A program made the position numbers and the translations under genes. Under the pieces are notes generated by a model. That model saw only the letters and a program-made list of their open reading frames with translations. It did no database searches and was not told the DNA's origin. Below, in pieces: positions 22,612-36,480 of a stretch of DNA of 64,000 nucleotides. Every line of letters begins with the position of its first letter. Positions within the stretch are counted from its first letter, which is position 1. Source of the stretch: Galeopsis tetrahit (Eukaryota > Streptophyta > Magnoliopsida > Lamiales > Lamiaceae); assembly GCA_963675135.1 (NCBI GenBank), contig OY776125.1, positions 26,152,565 through 26,216,564 on the forward strand, in the 5' to 3' direction.

Positions 22612-23073
22612 AGAGATTACTTGAAGGAGTTTATTATAGGTTTTTATAGGTGATTTGTAGGTATTTATAGGGTTGACTTTTATAGGGTTTAGGTATTTAT
22701 AGGGCGGGATTTTGAAATCCTGAATCAAAATCCCAAAGTGTAACGGGGATGGAGTTTCGAAATTCCAAATCCAAATTTCTCATCCCAAAACAAACATGCC
22801 CTTAAAAAATATTCTTTAAGAACTTATTTTGACCTGATTTATTAGTATTATTATAATTTATGGACTTGGATGTACATTTTCTCAATAAATGGTAAGTAAA
22901 ATTTCCAAAAAAAAGTTAGTTACGAAAATGTAAGCTTATGCGATGCATCTGTTTTAAATTTTAAAAAAATAAATCAGTTTGATGTATTTGAGTCACTACT
23001 TACAAATAATCAGCAATCTTAATTAGTACTAACTGCAAAGATTTCACAACAAATCTTCAAACAGGCGCGCCCC
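22612..23073. other. AT-rich flank and upstream region of the LRR kinase gene
   Basis: Contains repeated TTTATAGG(G/T) motifs at about 22630-22700. No gene is seen. Confidence 0.5.
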
Positions 23074-23082
23074 ATATAAATA
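23074..23082 (+). promoter_or_regulatory. TATA box of the LRR/EDR1 kinase gene
   Basis: CATATAAATAATTG follows a GGCGCGCC palindrome. A CT-rich leader and a probable 5' UTR intron (GTAAGG at about 23153 to CTCTTTAG at about 23353) lie between it and the ATG. Confidence 0.5.
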
Positions 23083-23394
23083 ATTGCAATTTCATTGTTT
23101 ATTCGCTAATTACTTCTCTCTAGATTCTAGGGTTTCTCTCTCTCTATCAACGTAAGGGAGCGCTCCTCTCTCCGCTCCTGTTCCTGCTCATACCTCTACT
23201 CACACATGTGATAATCTATACTCATCAATCTATTTACACATGCGTTAATCTTCACTAATCGCTTACTCCGTTTCATTTCTGTTGTATAATCCGTTCAATT
23301 TATCTTCCGTGGAAGCAATTTTCAATTTTGATTAAGTTTGTTGTTCTCTTTAGGTATAATTTATGCATTTTGAAGAAGAGAGGGAGAAGAAATA

Positions 23395-26300
23395 ATGCAG
23401 GTGAAGGAATTGGAGAACATTGATACTCCCGACTTCGAGAAGCAAGAAATTATTGAAAGGATTAAACCCCAGTCTTGCGATGAGAATTCTGGCGAGAAAG
23501 ATTTGAAATTGGAGTCCGTTATTGATGTCTGTGGGAAAACATTGGATTTGCCTCTGTCTATTGGGGACAAACGCTTGGTGGAGGAGTTGTATATATACAA
23601 GAATGAGTTTAATTTGATTCCTACGGCTGTGGGGCGGCTTAACAGTTTGAAAACTTTGAAATTCTTCTCGAATGAGGTGAATTTGTTTCCTGTGGAGATT
23701 AGGAATTTGATTGATTTGGAATACTTGCAAGTGAAAGTTGCGGCACTGGGAGTGAATGGGTTGGAGTTGAGTAAGTTGCAAAATTTGAAAGAACTAGAGC
23801 TGAGTAGGGTGCCCCAGAGGTCCTCAGCTTTCCCGTTTATGAATGACCTTTCAGGGCTTAAGTGCTTGAGGAGGCTCTCTGTATGTCATTTCTCAATAAG
23901 GTAATAGGTTCTTTCCATGGCATGTTGAAGTATTTATTACTGTTTTTTTTTTCTTTCTGTCCCCTGTTTGAATTTAAGCAGAGTGAAGTTGAGATGGTCT
24001 TTTGTGTGGAAGATTAGTTCAACAAATGCGATTTTGTGAATTGAGTCATGAGTGGTATGTTGTTCACTGATTTGAAGAAGTAAATGGTGCTTTTGAGTCA
24101 TTAGTTTTTAATGCCTATTTGAATTGGTTAAAAGATAATTGTTTTTGCGTTCAATATATAATGATTCCTATGGAGGTTAGTACTGGTAGTCACGTATTGC
24201 TGGAAAATATCCATGGTTGTCACATGTCACCCACCTTAGATATTTATTGATATACATTGTTTCATAGCATTTTGTATGTGTTATCATGTCTTCTCATTTG
24301 ACGTTAGTTTGCTATTATGATCGGGTTAACAAGGCTCCTTTTTTTGTTAGTCTCTCGTATTTCTTCTCCTCCCCCTCCCTTATTCATCCATCCTTTTCCT
24401 TCTGCATTGCATACTACCAGCATTGCTCGAACTGTCAAATTGTAGTATTTGTGCATCTGTTGAATAAAAGGTCCAATAAAATAAAATAAAGCTAGTAAAC
24501 GTGATACTGTGCACTATAATGACTTCTTTATACTTTATTAAATTAAATGGCAGATGTACAGTTAGTTAAGGCAAATGGGAAAGGTTGTCTTATGAAAGTT
24601 GGCATGTTATGAAGTAATCAACTGTGGGAAATAATTACATTTTTCTTCCCTTTCTTTCTCCCCCTTGTGATTGCCTCTAGTTGCAATCCTTAAAACAAGA
24701 TATTACTCATCAATTTTTCTGTTCCCCATATACATAAATTGTCGATTTAGATTCCTTAAATTGTATCATGATGTTGTTAAAGGTTTAGTGCGACTTGTTG
24801 CTTGAGAATCAGTTTGGACGATGTTATAATTTTATGTCTGCAATATTTTCCTGCAGATATCTTCCTCCAGAAATTGGCTGCCTTACTAATTTGGAGCATT
24901 TGGATCTTTCATTTAATAAGATGAGGAATTTACCTGATGAGATCACTTCATTGAGTTTATTGATATCTCTGAAAGTCACTAACAATAAATTGATTGATCT
25001 ACCTTCGCAACTGTCGAGTCTGCAAAGATTGGAGAATTTTGACCTGTCTCATAATCGCTTGACATCCTTGGAATGCTTAGAACTTGAATTGATGCCTAAT
25101 CTCCGAATTCTTAATCTTGGGGTATGTACATATGATACCCTTTTCAATTCAAAATGCTGATATATGACCTCTGCATTTCAATTGTGAACCATTGGCTATT
25201 ATCATATTATTATTCAATTTTAATACTTATTTGTCACTCTATCATCAAAGCTGACTTGAATTTTGTCCCCCATGAAACTTATTAAGCATAATCGTCTACG
25301 TGGATGCCGAATACCATCATGGATATGCTGCAATTTGGAGGTAAACCCCGGGGAAGTATCAGTTGATGAATCTACCGAGATGGATGTTTACGAAGGAGCC
25401 ATCCAGGAGACTCATGGTACTTATAATGAGGGTGGATCCCTCTACTCCCATTCCCACTCATACACACATCAGCAATGTGTTTGTGAGTGTATGAGTTGCC
25501 CTTTCTCCACGTATCTTTGTATTGTAGTTATAGTACATTCATAGTGTTAATAATTCTCTCATTGCAGGAATTTCTGTTTCTTCATCGAGCCATTTAGGTG
25601 GATCATCATCAAATAATCGGTGTTTAGCTGCAAGAAGGGCTGAAGGATGGAAAAGACGGTATAATTTGCGGAAAAAAGATGCACAGGAGCGATCTAATAA
25701 CTGGAAGAAGTGGAAAGTTGATACTACAGTTCATAGCTCTTCAGAAAAATGTGTGACTTGTAGAGTGCCTGCCCACAGAGATAATGACTCATCAAAAGAT
25801 GCATCTGTTGTTACAGATGAGAAGCTTAATGATGGAGGTTTATTTCCAGAAAGTGAGGTACATGGAAACTCAAGTGTCAATATTGGTAATGAGGATTTGA
25901 GTACAACAGAGGAAATTGCAAAAGGATGTTCATGTTCAGCAATTGACTCCAACACATCGCAGGAAGAGGTTGTTGATTCTGATGGTTCTGGGTCTGATGC
26001 ACGTTTGGGCTCTCTTTCTGATGTTAAGGAGTTGGATGGAGGTTCATCGACTCAACCTTCTAATTGCGTACTGAAGTCAAAAAGGCACTGTGAGAAAGAT
26101 CTTGATAATCCCAAGCCCACGAAATCCCTGAGACCAACCAATGATCCAACATACTTGTCATGCCAATATAGCAAGAGATCTTTTTGTGGGGTTGCAGACC
26201 ATATACCTGATGGCTTCTATGATGTAGGACGAGATCGACCCTTTCTGCCGTTGGCCAGCTATGCGAAAAATCCGCATGGCAGCTTACGGGAAGTGATTCT

Positions 26301-29300
26301 TCTTGACCGGTAAGTATGTGTGTCTATTTTAAATACCTTTCTTTGGGGTAGAATTTAGGAAAGCCTCTCGGTCACATAATTGACGTATGTCAGGTTTATT
26401 ATTGTAGCACATATATTTATTCTTGGTTAGTAGCTGTAAACATTGCAACCATTTTAATTTTTAAACCTGATTAGGGAAAGGGATGAAGAGTTAGATGCCA
26501 TTCTCCTCTGTGCTCGAGCTTTGTTGTATAAGTTTAAGCAGATCAACAATTCCACCGATGAAAACGAAGAGTATGCAATAGATAGTTTGCAAGTTGCATC
26601 ATTGCTTGCTCTTTTTGTATCTGATCATTTTGGAGGAAATGATAAAAGTGCTATTATTCAGAGGACAAGGAGAGCTGTTTCTGGTTCAAATCACATGAAA
26701 CCTTTTGTTTGTACTTGTGCATCCGGGATCATTGCTGATACTAGTAAAGCAAAGCAGGCCGTGAGCAGTGTAGATGATGTTTTATTCCATGACGTGTGTG
26801 AGAAATCTCTCCATTCTATAAAGCAAAGACGCAATTCTATTGTAGTTCCTATTGGATCTCTGCAGTTTGGGGTGTGCAGGCACAGAGCATTGCTGATGAA
26901 GGTAGGTCTTTTTATTATGCATATTTATTTAATTTCTTTTCAAGTGTTTTGAACTCCAATATTATCCTTTTGAATTTTCTGTAGTACCTGTGTGATCGGA
27001 TGAAGCCTCGGATACCTTGTGAGCTTGTCAGGGGTTACTTGGATTTTTCACCGCATGCGTGGAATGTAATTGTTATAAAGAGGGGCGAGTCATTGTTACG
27101 AATGATTGTCGATGCTTGCAATCCCTACGACATTAGAGAAGAAAGTGACCCTGAATATTTTAGCAGGTTAGCAACTTAGATATTTTCAATTACATAAGAG
27201 TTCACTATTCTTATTCTATGTCTTGTATGGATGTGTATCATTTAGTAATACTGTTTTTGTTGTTTCTTTTGGTATATTCTTTTCGAAGAGTGGATTAGCT
27301 TTGTTTTAGATGTCATTGTTGCTAGAAGATGTTTACTGTATTTATTTATTTGTATTTTTAGTGAATTCACGTTTTGTTTGTATACTGGAATTATTTGATT
27401 GCATTGTTAGTGAGTGAAATCTTGTTTTTATACAGGTATTTTTTTATTGGTTCACTGACAAAATTTTAATATTGTTTTGTTTGATTATTGTATTAGTGAA
27501 GGGGAGTTCTCATTTCAGCATGTTTATTGTTTCAGCTTTAGAAAGTTAGCTCGTTTAAAGCTTTTTGAGAAATAATGCTTTTTCTGAAGCCAATTGTTCA
27601 CACTTTCTTAATATCCGATCCTCTGTACATCTTTCAATGTGCCATCACATCTCTGAACATTTCAATGATCCTGTTTAAATAATTTGGCTATGGTATAATT
27701 TATTTATTATGTGTGAAATCCAATGGTTTGTGTCATAAATGACTTTTTAGTAGGACATAAATTTTTATCTTTTACTCAGTTTCTAATGCATATGCATTTC
27801 ACTGTAGATATATCCCCTCAAGCCGGGTCTGTCCTTTCATTGCCGACCTTGATGCGAGTCCTAATTGTTCGTTTCCTTCTTTAGCGGTGTGTGATGAAAT
27901 TGGTAAAATGGCGTCTACATCTCTGATGCACTGTAGTGTTGGATCACTGGAAGCTGCAGTGAAGGTGTTTGCTCTTATATCCATATACTCCCTCCGTCCC
28001 ACTATAACTTTCCCCTTTCTTTTGGGTGTTTTGATTAATGAATATGGTAAAATAAAAGATGTAGTATGTGATTGGGACAAAGAAAATAATTGGTGAGTAT
28101 GAGATGAACTGATGAAGTATGATAAAACAATAGATGTAGTACAAGTGATGTGATTGGGAGAGAGAATAATATGCCAAAAATAGAATGAGAAACTTATTGT
28201 GGGACGTCCAGAAAGGAAAGCGAAAATTATAGTGGGACGGAGGGAGTATTTAATATCCCATCGTTTTATTGATCTTGATTAGGTTATTCATATATATAGG
28301 TTACATTTCAAAGTTATCCCAGGTCATGATTGATCATGATCTTTGACAAATGAATTTAGACAATTCTAGTTTGTTTGAAGTTGTTGGATTACTGCTCTTT
28401 CTGACTTAGATTATAGTAAAACGAATTTGTTGAGAAATTCACGATGTTTTATATTTATTCAATTTGCAGGTGCGGACCATTGAAGTAAACGGGACTTCTC
28501 CTGAAGAAGTCAGGAACTTCGAGTTGTGTTGTTTAGGGGAAGTCAGGATGTTGAGTGTCTTAAAGCATTCTTGCATTGTGGAATTTTATGGTCATCAGAT
28601 ATCCTCGAAATGGTCTGTGACCGAAGATGGAAATTCAGGAGGCCGTGTATTGCAGTCTGCTATACTGATGGAATACATAGGAGGAGGGTCCTTAAAGGTG
28701 ATTTTTTTTTTTTAGGTGTATAATCTTTGGGTGTATGTCCTAACATGTTTGCTTCATACGATTATGTCTAATTTCAATTATCGTCTCAATTTGTCAGAGC
28801 TATGTGGATAAATTATCAAGTGCTGACAAGAAGCATGTTGCTCCAGACTTGGCATTATATATTGCTCGTGATATAGCATCCGCATTAACTGAAATACATT
28901 CTAAACGCATTATTCATCGTGACTTAAAAAGCGATAATATTTTGATTGATTTTGAGAAAGAGAGACCAGATGGTACACCTACAGTAAAACTATGCGATTT
29001 TGATATGGCAGTTCCCCTTCATTCTCACTTACACACTTGTTGCATTGCACATGTTGGAATACCTCCACCTGATATTTGTGTTGGGACTCCTCGATGGATG
29101 GCTCCTGAGGTGTTTCGGGCAATGCATGAGCAAAATATATATGGAATGGTATGTTCACTTATGGTTGGTTTGCTATTGATTTCATTGTGACATTAGGCAA
29201 CGATATAGTGTTTTGTTTGCTGGTAATTCTTTTATTTAATCACTTTTTTTCCCTCCATTACAATTTAACTGTCGTTTTTAGAGAAAAAATCTTTCAAAAG

Positions 29301-30323
29301 TTGTTTTTTTAGTTTTTTCATTTTCCAAGAGAGAATTCTTTTTCAAACTGTACTCTTTTCTTAATTTTTGTGATCTCTCATGTATTGGGATACAAGAATC
29401 TATGTAAAACCCCCCAAGGGTATATTAGTCATTTTATTCAAATAATTATGGATACTAAATGACTTTCTTAATCTATGTGAAGCAGTATCACCCAAAAGTG
29501 ACTGTTAAATTGGAACGGAGGGAGTACTTTGTAAAGCATAGTCACCTTGTTTTTGAAGCCAGGGTAGTGTTATTGTTACAATGTGCTTACTTAGGATGGA
29601 AATGATGTATAATTGCCTTTTTCTAGTCACATGAAAAACATATATGTTCAGTAATAAGATCTCAATTTCGTGTTGGATTTTTTTAGTTATTTGGCTAACA
29701 AGGTTTTTACTGATGCCAATTGGAGCAGGAAGTGGATATTTGGTCATTTGGCTGTATGCTTCTTGAAATGCTGACTTTACAAGTCCCTTATGCTGAATTA
29801 CCAGAATCAGAAATCCACACACTTCTCCAGGTATATTATGATTGGTTGGGTTTCTTTTTCACTCATAAATGTAGAATTGCATATTATGAAACTTGTGCAT
29901 CTCATCTCATTAGCTTCTTTGTGAAACTGCTACTTTTTAGTGAATATGCTGAAGTTACTTCTATCAACCTCTTATACCAAAACACTAAAAGCAATGTATT
30001 TACCAAATTCTCCATATTTTACTAAAAGCAATTTATATATCAAGATTCCAGCAAGTTGTATAAACAAGCAACAAAGTAACATTCTTCTATAACCTGTTAT
30101 GCAGATGGGAGAACGGCCCAGACTCACAGATGACCTGGAGGCATTGGCTCTATCTGATGCTGAGCTTGAGAGCGACTCTGATGCTCTTAGATTTCTTGTT
30201 AAATTGTACCATCAGTGTACAGAAAAGAATGCAATTGATCGCCCATCAGCTGAAAAAATCTATAATCTGTTGGTGGAGCGCGCAAGGCCTGTTCCAGGTT
30301 CAGAGAGCTCGGAACAAGAATAA
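23395..30323 (+). CDS. Leucine-rich-repeat protein with EDR1-type and atypical protein kinase domains (At1g04210-like)
   Basis: Eleven exons: 23395-23900, 24857-25121, 25287-25416, 25568-26309, 26475-26901, 26985-27166, 27808-27964, 28470-28697, 28798-29148, 29729-29830, 30105-30323. They join in frame to 1102 residues, about the size of the Arabidopsis relative. There is no signal peptide, so it is probably cytosolic. Residues ~45-260 hold short LRRs of the LPxxI type (YLPPEIGCLTNLEHLDLSFN). Next comes a basic Ser-rich linker. Residues ~600-770 match the CTR1/EDR1 N-terminal domain (GVCRHRALLMKYLCD, HAWNVI, VDACNPYDI). The kinase domain (~790-1090) has the Lys in AAVK (803), HRDLKSDN (Asp 921), DFD (946-948) in place of DFG, and GTPRWMAPE. 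The Gly-rich loop is poorly formed. It resembles Raf/TKL-type kinases. Function in plants is little known. Confidence 0.9.
27988..28246. mobile_element. Stowaway-like MITE in intron 7 of the kinase gene
   Basis: CTCCCTCCGTCCCACTATAA at the left and its inverse ...AGTGGGACGGAGGGAG at the right, flanked by TA. It begins only 23 bp after the exon 7 donor. Confidence 0.88.
29251..29524. mobile_element. Degenerate Stowaway-like MITE in intron 9 of the kinase gene
   Basis: Left end CCCTCCATTACAATTTAACT, right end AAATTGGAACGGAGGGAG, inverted with several mismatches. Confidence 0.6.
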
Positions 30324-30329
30324 GTTGAG

Positions 30330-31070
30330 ATAATTTGTTTCTTCATTTATAACTACTAGAGAAAAGCCAGAATTTTGTAGGTCCTAGCAGGGAATTTATT
30401 AAGTTAGAAATCTTGAATCTATTAGGACAGCTTGTTATTGATTAAATGCACAACAGGTGAGCTGCTGATTATTCTTAATAGTGAGATTTACTAAAACTTT
30501 GAGGAGATTAGTAGTGAGTGTGAGTGTGTTGTAGTATAATTTTATATACTTATTTAAACAGAGGAAGTTCAGTGGCCAGACACTGTAAAGGATGTTTGTA
30601 TTAGTGTTTTCATGTTGTGTTGTGTTGTTGGAATGCATTTTTTCCCTTGCTTCCTCTCCTCTACTTTTAATTTTGTTTATTTTTAAATTCATTGTTTTAT
30701 GACGTCAGCAGAAAGTGATGTGAATAGCCCTATCAAGAATCGGGGAGCTGGATTTGAAATTGATTTGCTTGCGCATTTCACTTTCACATGCACTTAAATA
30801 TTTCTCCCTCAATTTTTCAATAAGCGAGGAAGCTTTTTATTATTGACAAATATATTTTTAAATAATAAAAGAAAAAAGTAAATATTTTTTAAATATGACA
30901 AGTTTGCTAGTTGAGAAGATTTTTTAATAAAAGTAATTATAAATTATGAGATTTTCTAATGTAAAGGGAGAGCATAATGAGAACAAATAGTGTAAATATT
31001 TTTAAAACATCACTTATTTGTGTAAAAAAGAAAAAGATTAGTAGAATTTTAAATTTTCTTCACCCAACAT
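30330..31070. other. 3' region of the kinase gene and AT-rich spacer
   Basis: No further gene. The last kinase-domain exon ends at 30323 and is followed by an untranslated region. Confidence 0.5.
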
Positions 31071-31082
31071 AACCACATACTA

Positions 31083-31431
31083 CTCCGTCCGTCCGTCTAT
31101 AAACTTTCCATTACTTTTTAACACAGAGATTAAGAAAAGTGATTAAATAATAGATATAGTACAAGTGATATGATCGAGAGAATGAGAGAGATAGAGAGAA
31201 AATGTAAAATATAAAGTGAACTTTCCATTACTTTTTAACACAGAGATTAAGAAAAGTGATTAAATAATAGATATAGTACAAGTGATATGATCGAGAGAAT
31301 GAGAGAGATAGAGAGAAAATGTAAAATATAAAGTGAAGTGTAAGAAAAAATAATTATCCAAAAAAGTATGAGAAACTTATAGACGGACAGACCAAAATAG
31401 TAAAATGAGAAATTTAATAGGGGGGAGGAGA
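31083..31431. mobile_element. Stowaway-like MITE with internal ~117-bp duplication
   Basis: Left end CTCCGTCCGTCCGTCTATAA. The inverse ACTTATAGACGGACAG lies near 31374. The block ACTTTCCATTACTTTTTAAC through AAATGTAAAATATAAAGTGA is present twice in tandem (about 31102-31335), explaining the extra length. Confidence 0.65.
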
Positions 31432-31439
31432 GTAATAAT

Positions 31440-33360
31440 CAAATATCATTCCTCTTCAAAAAAAAATAATAAAATATCATTCACATGCTTTATCATCATA
31501 CTATTTTGTCCGAATTGAGATTTAGATAGTAATTAAGTCGGTTGCAAATTTATCCGAGTGTGTGAGGGTCATCGGACCACCCTAGTCTAGTCCCCTACCC
31601 TAGGACCACTCTCTCTCGGATCAAAATAAGCACGAAACACACCTACAACAGGTGACTTTGTCAGCTAAATTTAATGAAACTGTGCACAAATTAAGAGTGT
31701 ATTATTAAAATCACATGATATATGTAGATGATTAAATTTTAAAAGCTGCCTAATATGGGCATTTTCATTTTTTAATTAATTCAATGCTCTCTTCCTCTGC
31801 AACTGCTGCCTTAATCAATTTAATATATATAGCAATCTGCAGCTAAATTTTACCACTTTAGTTCTTGTTTCCCTTTTCAGTATATACTAATATTAATATA
31901 TTAATGCCCCTGCCCATATTTATTACATCTGCACTGCCATCTTACCAACTCTATATATACCCTAGACCCTAGTCTGAGTGTGAAACTTTACACAATCACA
32001 AAACTCGATGAATTATGTTGTATTATCATATTTAATTTTAAGTAATTGATGTATTAATAAGATGCAATAACAAAATTTAATTATACTGTATTTATTTTTA
32101 TGGGTAGAAATCGTTCTTTGAATCACAATAACTGTTTCTGCATCAATTTAGGCTTACTTTACCTTAAAACCTAATCACTTTAATCATACTGGTTAATTCC
32201 CTTTTTGCTGTAACCAATTTATACCCTCCAAATTATGTGTATTCGATCACAGGCGTAGTAGGTATAGACAGAGCATCTTAATCTTACTTTACTTAAATTT
32301 CATAATTATAGTGCTAGTACGTGACGGAGTATACATAATTGGAAAATTAAAAAAACTAATTATAGGAGTATTAAACTTCATAAAACTCCATGCCAATGAG
32401 AAATATACACACACAAGATGGAGTATAATTATTATTTATGGACGAGTAAATAATAATTCATCAATACTTTTTTTTTTATTATAACATTTTAAGATTACTA
32501 ATACACTTTTAATAGTTAAATACACTACAAAATTAATACACTCCCAACTACATTTTATTTTTAAAATTATCACTCTTTTTTTTACCTACATTTTACTTTA
32601 GACCTTGCTAAATTACTTAAAATACCCCTCATTTATCTTACATCACCAACCAATAAATCCTATTTTCTAAAAAAGTATGCCGATCAAACCGTGCATGTCA
32701 TCCCGAGACGGATGGAGTAGTAAATGGTAATAAAAAGTTTTCTTTTTGGGTACAACTATATCCAAATTAGTAATCTACGTCTCATTATAATTTTTTTTTT
32801 TTGACGTCCCACAATAATTTTTACATCCCTAAAATGAAAAAATATGTATAAACTACACCCTCATAAATTATTACTACTTTTAACCTCATGCATACGCATA
32901 CGTTGACTTATTTCTTTACTTTATATATAAATGTAATTATATAACTACCCCTCAAAATTTTAATCATTACATTTTTTTTTTAATATGCTCGTTCATCTAT
33001 CTTAAAGAGTTATTATGGGACAAAGGAGAATATAGATCAGTACCACTGTTCATAGTTTCAAAGCATAATTTCATTCCATGTTGATTCATTGCCTTTTAAA
33101 CTATAAATTCCATGCGTCATCCATTTATATCATAAGTAGAATCTTTATATTTCAATTGTAGATAATATTTGATTTGAAATTGTGTGGCTCATATGAAAAT
33201 GGAAAAATGCGATCATATTTAAGAATAAGAGTTTTCACATAAAAGGTTTAAATAGAAACTCAAGATAAAATTATGGAGTTGATTTTGAAAACCCTGTAAT
33301 TTGATCAATTTATGGCTAATACTCTAGTTCCTTTACTTTCTGTAACTCAATTGCTGCTGC
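31440..33360. other. AT-rich intergenic DNA with one-ended MITE remnants
   Basis: MITE-like ends are seen near 32700 (GAGACGGATGGAGTAG) and 33010 (ATTATGGGACAAAGGAG). No ORF of note. Confidence 0.5.
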
Positions 33361-33364
33361 TCAC

Positions 33365-33632
33365 TGCTATATATTTGGTCTTGGAGAGCTTTTAGAAGAG
33401 CTCTCCAAGTGGGAGCTGTCCAAGCTAAATTGCATTTGGAGAGCCCAAGTGCAAAAATGGCTCTCCAAGTGCAATTTAGCTTAGCTCAAGTGGTTAGAGC
33501 ACCACTGCCTAGGCTTTAGATCCTGGGTTCGAGTCATGGGGAAGGGAAAAGGGATAGATATTTAATGTAATTCAAAAAAAAACTCCCACTTGGAGAGCTC
33601 TTCTAAAAGCTCTCCAAAGCCAAATACGTAGC
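33365..33632. repeat. Nested foldback: 50-bp outer arms, 24-bp inner arms, with a SINE-like insert
   Basis: The outer arm 33365-33414 (containing GGAGAGCTTTTAGAAGAGCT) pairs with 33582-33632 (containing AGCTCTTCTAAAAGCTCTCC). An inner arm at 33422-33445 (AAGCTAAATTGCATTTGGAG) pairs with 33459-33482 with one mismatch. A tRNA-derived segment lies between the inner hairpin and the right outer arm. The foldback resembles a MITE. Confidence 0.8.
33480..33582 (+). mobile_element. tRNA-derived SINE fragment
   Basis: An A-box-like TTAGCTCAAGTGGTTAGAGC and a B-box-like GGGTTCGAGTC about 30 bp apart are followed by an A-rich 3' tail. This is the layout of a plant tRNA-derived SINE. It cannot fold as a normal tRNA, because no acceptor stem pairs. 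Confidence 0.65.
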
Positions 33633-33639
33633 AATGAAT

Positions 33640-36480
33640 GTAGCTTCATTGTGGAGCAATTATTATGGGTATTAATACCCAAATTATAAATCAATATAAT
33701 ATTCTATTATTCGATCAGTACTTTCTTTTGAGGTTTTACAAAAAAAAAAAAAGACTTAATTACCTTGTTTTAGAAAGACTTAATTAATTAAATTAGATGA
33801 CACCTAATATACTCCCCAAAAAAAAAGACATCGTAAAAGTTGAAGATTTGAGAACTCTAATTCTTATTGTTATTTTAGAAATGACAGATAGAGTAGATTC
33901 TAGAAACAATTGTAAACATAATATAGAATGAAATTAAGGAATAAATTAGGTAAGAATTAGAGAACAAAACATAAGCGTGGGTAAAAGATTAAAGAGTTTA
34001 TTCCAACCCATTAATCTCTTAATTTTAATATATAAAGAATTACAACGAGTCATTTTCTTGATTTCAATATAAATTAGCCCCTAGTCTATACTCTATAGCT
34101 ATAAACTACTGAATTCACATTAATGTTCACCATCACTACATGTCATTTTCTTGATTTCCCAAGTGGGAATTCGTCTGTAACTATATATTTTATACACATA
34201 TACTGATGAGTAAGTTTACAAGAAATGGGCAATTCTGGAAGAAAAAAGATGCTTTAAAAATGACTTAATTTTGATTAAAAACAATATTGATGGGGTGGTG
34301 AGATTCCTTTTTAATTTCCTCTTTTATGTGAAGCTTCACTTATAAACAAATTAAGCCATGGAAAACTATGGTCCCCTCTTTCTTACATACAATTCATTTT
34401 CACACTCAAAAGATCCCCTCTCACATACGTATATATATACGTACTTGAAAAATATATACGCAACATGAAAAATATTGTGCCAAATCCTATTATGAGTTAT
34501 GAGCCGATCCTTCTTTCATACTTGCGTGGAAAAAAAAATGTAACTTGGCTCTATGATTAACTACATGATGTGGCAAAGTACTTGTAACTCTCAATTTGTA
34601 GAAAATTTCAATATATTTCCAAATTTTGTTAAAAAGTTATGACTCATTTACCTTTTGTAATTTATATTTATAATTTTTACGAGTTGATAGTCAATTTTTA
34701 GGTTATATATGTGGTTAGGTTGACTAATCAAACATGTACTTATGACAAGTTTAACAACTTTGTATTGAATGTTCTTGAAAAGGTTTGAGAGAGTTTTTAA
34801 GAAGTGAGAAAGATTATTTTGTAGTTGGGTATTTATTAGATTGTGTTTAATAATTATGTCAAAATTTGTTTGAATAATACATGCAAGCATGAATTGCATC
34901 AATTATATTGTTCGTGCCTTTAAAGAAGAACATTTGTTTGTCTATGCAACACATGTGTTCTTAAGACTTAATGACTAGACTGATGTATTTTTTAAGGTGG
35001 TTGTTCGTCCTTGATGGAAGTCATATGGGTGAGCTCGTTGTCTTGGCCGATCCGATCATATGGTGACCTATGAGGTGGGCGGACAAAGGTGTCGAGGTGA
35101 CATTAACGAGCAGTCTTTAAGCTGTTAATCTTTGATCGATTTTCTAATTCGCTGATCGTCTTATTTAATTCGCTGATCGTTGTGGTAACATGAACGAGCT
35201 CATAGATGTGACTAAATTATGGAGACCAGGTGTAGCAATATGGAATTCCAGTAAAAAATTCCTTCAATGCCCAAATTTGAGAGGTATTAATTAGTCTTAA
35301 ATTGGATTAGCCCTATTAATTGTAGGATAAAATTAAGTACCATTTTAAAATAAGTCATAATTACAATCTCACTAATTAAGTGTGTGTAAAATGTGAGAAA
35401 TTACTTCAGCTGTACCTATTTTAGTACATGTGACATGGGGTTTTTAACTTTTTAACTCGTTATACGTATATATAGACCATGATATGCTGCCCACTATGCT
35501 ATACAAAACAAGTGCACAAAATTGATAAAAGAAATATTAATATTAATATATTATATATTATACAAATGTGATAACATAGAATTGCTTTTTCTTATTAAGT
35601 CAAAATTCAACATAAATTATATAATTAAACATAGAAAAACTAAAACATTAATTAAGGTTATGTTTCATTTGAGTTTTATAATTTAGATTTTAAAACCCTA
35701 AATCATTTTTACTTGGAAATATAAAATTAAAATTTTAAAAACAACTCAAAATTACTATCAAATCTATTGATTTGACATTCCATTCATTCAACAATAATAC
35801 AATTTCATTCTATCTTACTCATTGATTTGAATATAAAATCATCTTTTAACTCAATTTTTTTAAAAATCACATATTACTATCCATGATTTAAAAAACAAAG
35901 CCTAAGTTTATTTACAATATACATACTATATATATATATATATAATAATATAAGTTCTCTCTTATCTATATATATTATTTCCTCTTACGGACCACAATAG
36001 ATGGCTCTTGGAGATGCGCAAACGAAATGAATATTTCAACAATCAACCTCAATCTTGTACACTTAATTCTATCAAGTATTTTTTTTTTTTTTGTTACACC
36101 TGATAAAATACATACTAGCTTCTCACTTACCTAACCGCGGGCACTTCACACCCCATATTATAACTCATTGTAAATCACAATAATTACAACAAGATTTTTT
36201 TTTGAATTAATAATAATTAAAAGAATATTAATTTCATTGTCTTTACAGATCAAACGTGGACACGTTAATAAGTTGTGCGCAGAATGAGTATTTTGCTATA
36301 TATATATATATATATATACTTTTCCTCATAATATCATTCAAACATTCATTTATATATATATGTAGACACATAATTACTAATTTACTATAGTAAATGTTTG
36401 GTTGTGGGTGTTTGAATTGAAGAAAGGGTACGGTCCCCCACTGTGGAACCCTAAAGTGAAATAAGAATATAGAAACTCTC
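33640..36480. other. AT-rich intergenic DNA, no gene seen
   Basis: Includes TA microsatellites (about 35926-35945 and 36295-36320). A short stretch at 34990-35220 is GC-richer and has a repeated AATTCGCTGATCGT motif, of unknown origin. Confidence 0.5.

Noticed and set aside
23361..23781. Antisense ORFs in the first kinase exon
   Set aside because: Opposite-strand frames of the LRR coding sequence, with no independent support.
32460..33030. Two complete Stowaway MITEs
   Set aside because: Only one convincing terminal motif could be seen for each, so they are noted only as one-ended remnants.
33484..33545. A functional tRNA gene
   Set aside because: A- and B-box-like sequences exist but no acceptor stem or anticodon arm pairs, and an A-rich tail follows, as in a SINE.
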